A stretch of 64,000 nucleotides of DNA from Nannobrachium achirus (lineage: Eukaryota; Chordata; Actinopteri; Myctophiformes; Myctophidae), in assembly GCA_963921795.1 (NCBI GenBank), contig OY997652.1, forward strand, positions 18,578,940-18,642,939. Reading direction: 5' to 3'. The notes beneath the pieces are model-generated. The model had not been told where the DNA came from and did no database searches. It saw nothing but the letters and a program-made list of their open reading frames with translations. The position numbers were made by a program, and so were the translations under genes. Below, piece after piece: positions 59,456 through 64,000 of this stretch (position 1 is its first letter; each line of letters opens with the position of its first letter).

Positions 59456-61430
59456 GCTCCCGGCAGCATAACTGATCACTGGTTTATTTTCTGGAGTAGG
59501 AGGTACAGAAAAGGAAGGACAAAGACAGAGACAGCTGATCTTGAACCTTTGAACAATGGACAGAACAAGAAAACATATCAAACCCTGCCCTAAAACTGCC
59601 ACACTGACGCACAAAGACTGACAATCACAGGCAAAGGATCATGCTGCTCACTTGATCTACACATTGTTGATGCGTGGCATTTGTCGTACGACAAAGTATA
59701 AATCAGGCTTTAGAGTTCATCATAAAACCACTCGCCTCATTCATGTTTTCATTGTTCCTTTTCATTGAGTGATGATAACATTTATACTGTGGGTGTGGTT
59801 GTTGATTATACCGTTTGGGTAGAGGGCATATGGTATATTTAGATCAAATGCTTGAACATTATGACATTACTTTGTCACCATGTATAGTAGTACTGTATGC
59901 CAGCATCTCATTTATGCAGCATACCTTTTCTTATGCTTAGGACTCCTTAAGCACACATAGAATATGGTTATATGTTATTATCTCATGTGATCCTATCAAA
60001 TATGTATTGTGTATTTGTGTTTGGGGCACACCATTGTTTTCTGTTTGTTGTCTTAAGCTATTATATGTGTTACAATTTGGCAAGAGCAAGGCTATTATTT
60101 AAGTTTGTATAATGTAGCACTGATGCACTTCTTAATTTATAATCAGAGATATCTTTAGAGTTATATTTATGTAATTTTAAGCACACATACAAGCTATATG
60201 TGTTACAAACTCCCTTAAACGTGGAGCTTTTTGAAAATAGGTATTTGTGTCATTTTGTTTATTGCAATAGGCCTGTTTACTTATGATTTACTGATTTTGC
60301 ATATTATATTCCGCATGAACACAGAGAAAATATATAGTATTTGAGTTTAGTCGTCAGATAGTCATCTCCACCACATACCGGTAGCACAGTTTATGAGGTG
60401 TGGTGATCAATAGCATTAAAGGAGCAACAGACAGTATTCAGCCACTAGATGCTGCACTAGTACAACAACTCTAAGGTTTGCTATTTCTCCATCATCATAA
60501 TAAGGTAGCACTCATGTGCTTTGCAACATAACATGATGGCTGCCTTCCAAGAATATATTTAGGAAAGAAAATATCGTAAGCTACCCACTGAACACGTGGA
60601 TAATGGTCAGCTTATTCCTTACAGAGGTAAACTAAATAATTCTGGAGATTTGCCGGACTGAAAATAATTACCTCACCATCGTAATAATGTGTCGGGTAGC
60701 CCGACACTCAGCCTGAATTTTCATATAGTTTCACTCCTTATTCTTTAATGGGCATAGTTAGCAATTCAGGGGCTGGAGCCAGGCATTTTTTCTGCAGAAA
60801 AGCAATACTTTTATTCCACACCTTTTTAATAGCTCTGTGGATGTATTATCATTTAAAAAAATTTGTAATGATTTTCATTTAAAAAATGTATCTATATCCT
60901 TTAAAATTAGACTGTGTGAGAGAGGTGCTCCCTCACATGGTAGGTGTGAGAGACTAGATTTTATGAAGGTATATTTTGAGAGAGAACTTAATTCAATATA
61001 TTTGTATTGTATTTTTGTGAGGGTGTCTACTGAGCAGTCTAAACGTAAAAATGTTCATATTTTCACTTTAGTTTGAATACACATAACTCAAACTGAACTG
61101 TCACACCTCCATATAGCCCTAAATGTGAAATCACCATTTGCCTTCAGGCTTCTTCTGAGACATTACAAGGCAATACTTACATAGCCTAGCGTACCTTTTG
61201 AAAACTTTGATACAAAAGAACATGCAGGAAAAGAATCTTAGTATACCAAGTGTATATTTTAGAGACATGACTAACGGGAGGTGAATGTGACAGATATGGG
61301 GGTAGCTACAGTATATACATATATAATATTCTGCTAAAGTGAAATGTCATAGGGTACTTTGTTATTTTACTTGTCTTAACTGTGTGGAACTATGCATGCA
61401 ACAAACAAAGCAATTTGTAGCAGAATAGAT

Positions 61431-61436
61431 AATAAA
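61431..61436 (+). terminator. Candidate polyadenylation signal for cabp1
   Basis: AATAAA about 2.0 kb after the stop; the first canonical hexamer I noticed downstream. An ATTAAA at about 60414 is an alternative. No downstream GU-rich test was possible beyond noting GT repeats at 61476 onward. Confidence 0.25.
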
Positions 61437-61475
61437 GTTGGAAAGGAAGCACTGTGAAAAAAAAAGTTAATTTGT

Positions 61476-61498
61476 GTGTGTCTGTCTGTCTGTCTGTC

Positions 61499-61568
<70 letters not shown>

Positions 61569-61591
61569 TGCGTGTGTGTGTGTGTGTGTGC
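61476..61591. repeat. (GTCT)n(GT)n(GCGT)n(GT)n microsatellite
   Basis: Four blocks in order; just beyond the candidate cabp1 poly(A) signal. Confidence 0.97.
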
Positions 61592-61647
61592 AACCTCCTT
61601 AATAACCATTAAGACCTGGAACGCAAATCTGTGTCACATTAGATTAG

Positions 61648-61814
61648 AACCACTTTAACCATCATTTTATGCTTTAACTATAAAAAAAATAGCAGATATA
61701 CAAGCTCACAGCACGGCACCGAATGCCACGCCGTGAGCTAGTAGATCTGCTATTTTTGGAAAATTGTGAAAATGTGTGCAATTAAGTCTTTGACAATAAT
61801 GGTTAAAGTGGTTC
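61648..61814. mobile_element. MITE with AACCACTTTAACC ends carrying PAL
   Basis: AACCACTTTAACCATCATTT left, AATGGTTAAAGTGGTT right; PAL 61683-61757 in the middle. Confidence 0.75.
61683..61757. repeat. PAL copy with GGCAC centre, in MITE
   Basis: AAAATAGCAGATATACAAGC / GTAGATCTGCTATTTTT around GCACGGCAC/GCCACGCCGTG. Located near the middle of the 61648-61814 element. Confidence 0.85.
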
Positions 61815-62964
61815 CAGGTCTTAATGGGTTTTAAGTTTGGAGTTATCTCTCAGGGTGCAGCTGTCAGTGACATGTTTTCTAGAGGATTAAGCTCACAGCT
61901 AATTCTAACAGTAGCTACTGCCTACTTAATGTAAGCAGGCTGTCTGTCTGTGAAATGACTAATCTAAAGTCAACCGCGTGGTTCTTGCTTCTTGGTGATG
62001 GTGCTGCGATCGTATGATGACAGGTGAGTAGCTAAACAGTTGTAGGATGTTGTGGATATTGTCTCACTTGTAGGTTGATGCTCTGGTAGGCAATTACGTG
62101 CAGTCAAATGTACACAGTATAGGCATTTTGTTTGTTACACAAATCCACAATATGGAATGCAATGTGTTGGCACATTCAACAAACATAAGGCTATAAATTA
62201 CAGTATTAACGTGATCAACTACTGTAGGCCTACCTGAATTTGTTTGAACTCTGGTTTGAACAGCACACATCCAATTGATTCTACACACCCTCAACAGTGT
62301 GAGGTTATAGGTTGGTTTAGCCGATGTAATTGCTTAGCTAAAGTTCTCAGTAAACTACATTTAATTTCAGTGAATGTTTCTATCAGCCACCGCAAGCTAA
62401 CTTTAACAAAACATTTGAGTGCAAAATTGACATTAGGCCTACACACAGTTGATGTTGACAAATCTGCATTTCTGGCTTATTCAGAAATAGCTGTCCGCCT
62501 AAACTACTACTAGCCTAAGTCATTATTAGATGGGCTAGACTAAAGCATTTTTATATTATACAGTATTGTTACTAATTAAGTAATTACACTATAAATATAG
62601 CTTATTACCATGTCATTGAATAACAGTGGCACACAAGTGCTAAATGTCTTTAGAAATGGCATACAGAATACTGTTAGGCTAATATTAATTGTGGGAAATA
62701 ATTGTCCATGTTCATTGTTTTGTTATAATTGAGATAAAAAAGAAAAAGAAGAAAAAAGAAAAGGGGAGAAAAAAAAAGAGACTGACATTTTAACAGCTCT
62801 TCTACAACCAGTAGTACATTTGACAGTAATGAGTCTTCATTTTGATCAGTGGCTATAAGAAATGTCCAAATCAAACAGAATTGTTGGTTGGCCTCTCTAC
62901 TTTGGAGTCGTGTTTTCTATGTTGTGGCCGTGCTGTTTTGACGTTTTGCTTTGTCCTCTGCAGA

Positions 62965-63203
62965 CACAGACCTGAGTTAAACTTGATTCTCCAGTGAAGT
63001 AAATGTTTCAAGAGGACACACACACCTATATGTTAAACTTGATGCTCCAGTGACGTAAATGTTTCATGCAGCACAGACAGAACCTCTGCTAAGGGCAGAG
63101 GAGGAGCTGCTCTGAAGCATTGGATTTGGACTGGCTTACTTTAAGATATCTGTATAGTGTCACCCAGTCCTCTCCATTCTCCAGTGGTTCAACTGCTGTC
63201 AGC
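62965..63203 (+). other. gpat4: Probable 5' UTR of gpat4
   Basis: A CT-rich acceptor (GTCCTCTGCAG) precedes this stretch, which runs into ATG 63204. It contains a direct repeat: a segment beginning TTAAACTTGAT and ending GTAAATGTTTCA occurs at about 62978 and again at about 63034. Confidence 0.4.
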
Positions 63204-63380
63204 ATGAATTGGTTTGTGTTTCCTGTTGACAACCAACTATGCATATATCTTGGCATCTCCATCACTGTGGTGTTCAGACTGTTCACTCTTCTGCTGGTAT
63301 TCATCATTGTACCAGCCATTCTTGGAGTGTCTTTTGGTGTCCGCAGACTCTACATGAAGACACTTCTCAAGGTGTTTGAG
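63204..63380 (+). CDS. gpat4: gpat4 (agpat6) first coding exon, gene continues past window
   Basis: 59 codons in one exon. LLVFIIVPAILGVSFGVRRLYMKTLLKVFE closely matches the N-terminal membrane segment of glycerol-3-phosphate acyltransferase 4, an ER enzyme that acylates glycerol-3-phosphate in the first step of glycerolipid synthesis. A hydrophobic helix spans about residues 12-45. The acyltransferase HX4D block is not in the window. Donor GAG|GTGAGC, phase 0. GPAT3 is the main alternative; the start MNWFVFPVDNQ with GISITV fits GPAT4 better. Confidence 0.85.
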
Positions 63381-64000
63381 GTGAGCTCTTTATAATTTAT
63401 TATGCTCTGCAAGGCATTGCATTACTGTCAATAGGAGGGTACAACTGAAATAAATCCGGATATTTTAGATCCAAGATACTCTGATTCAGAAAATCAGTGC
63501 CAGATACACAGACTTTCTGTGAGTATTGATTAGGGGTGATTCACTGTCTACAGTGAAGTAGCTCACAAAGTCAAGAGCTACAAGCAGCTCAAAATAGGGT
63601 TGATTGCATATCGCTGTTGTCGGGTGGAAACCTTGTATGTCCAAGCACACACCGCCTTGTACTGCGAGGCGTTGTGTGCTTGTAGATCGGCTATTTTCAC
63701 TGGTCTTGTGTGACAGTCTTGTACGATGAAGCAGGGATTTATACAAGGTTTCTGCCCGACAGTGACCATATGCAACATACAGTATGTATGATGCATCAAG
63801 GCAGGCATTGTGTCTGAAAGGTGTGTTCCATTTTTGAGCCATGCCTCAGCGATCCAATGCTTGACCGAGTGTGTGGGTATGTCTCTATGTCTTCATGTTT
63901 TCAGCATGGCCTGCAATACCGTTGGGTGACCTACCCTCGAGTGGCACTAGTGTTGAGCAGCCTAAAGGGCCATTCACACTGTGCACTACAACAATAACAA
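63381..64000. other. gpat4 intron 1, cut by window end
   Basis: Contains a PAL copy (63636-63703). At the very edge, from about 63963, AAAGGGCCATTCACACTG looks like the terminal repeat of another MITE running out of the window. No further exon seen. Confidence 0.5.
63636..63703. repeat. PAL copy, left outer arm lost
   Basis: CCAAGCACACACCGCC on the left, GGCGTTGTGTGCTTGTAGATC then GGCTATTTTCACT on the right, in gpat4 intron 1. Confidence 0.75.

Larger units (their letters stand above)
59456..62964. other. cabp1 3' UTR and cabp1-gpat4 intergenic
   Basis: Probable long 3' UTR, then a compound microsatellite (61476-61591) and a PAL-bearing MITE (61648-61814). Nothing recognisable in about 59710-61400 or 61850-62960. 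Confidence 0.5.

Noticed and set aside
63900-63960. Second gpat4 exon after a TTTTCAG
   Set aside because: Translation does not match the expected WATLRMERG continuation of GPAT4, and no donor follows.

Overview
The window is vertebrate nuclear DNA, almost certainly from a ray-finned (teleost) fish. It has GT-AG introns, single genes spread over 13-21 kb, very long CA/GT microsatellites, tRNA-derived SINEs and a dense load of short non-autonomous DNA transposons (MITEs). The species cannot be read from the sequence.

Layout. (1) 1-6.5 kb: repeats, no coding gene. (2) 6526-19593, + strand: a complete 12-exon gamma-glutamyltransferase gene (ggt1-like). All splice phases agree and the spliced protein is 572 aa with every catalytic residue I checked present. 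(3) 19.6-38.2 kb: intergenic, full of MITEs. It contains one orphan, frameshifted ggt exon 5 on the minus strand (22518-22674). (4) 38426-59455, + strand: cabp1 (caldendrin / calcium-binding protein 1). It has a long caldendrin first exon (38426-39157), two alternative 5' exons for the short and long CaBP1 isoforms (50337-50378 and about 52118-52285) and six shared EF-hand exons. A full-length, intronless, intact rps15 retrocopy lies antisense in its first intron (45595-46032). (5) 63204 to the right edge: first coding exon of gpat4 (agpat6), cut by the window end.

The genes look functionally unrelated: glutathione breakdown at the cell surface, neuronal/retinal calcium sensing, and glycerolipid synthesis in the ER. 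They do not form a cluster or pathway.

The most unusual signal is in the repeats. One short palindrome (called PAL here; arm core AAAATAGC-[C/A]-GATCTACAAGCTCACAACGC and its complement) recurs about 20 times clearly and 8-9 more times in decayed form in 64 kb. It lies inside at least six MITE families with different terminal inverted repeats and different target-site duplications (8 bp, 6 bp, TTAA). The loop-side sequence and the bases just outside the arms differ between copies, yet remain self-complementary within a copy. I know of no described element that fits this. Other repeat results include an empty-site proof of a TTAA-target MITE nested in an hAT element, a MITE family with 6-bp target duplications seen in two copies, and a constant polarity of (GCAC)n relative to (CA)n in the compound microsatellites.
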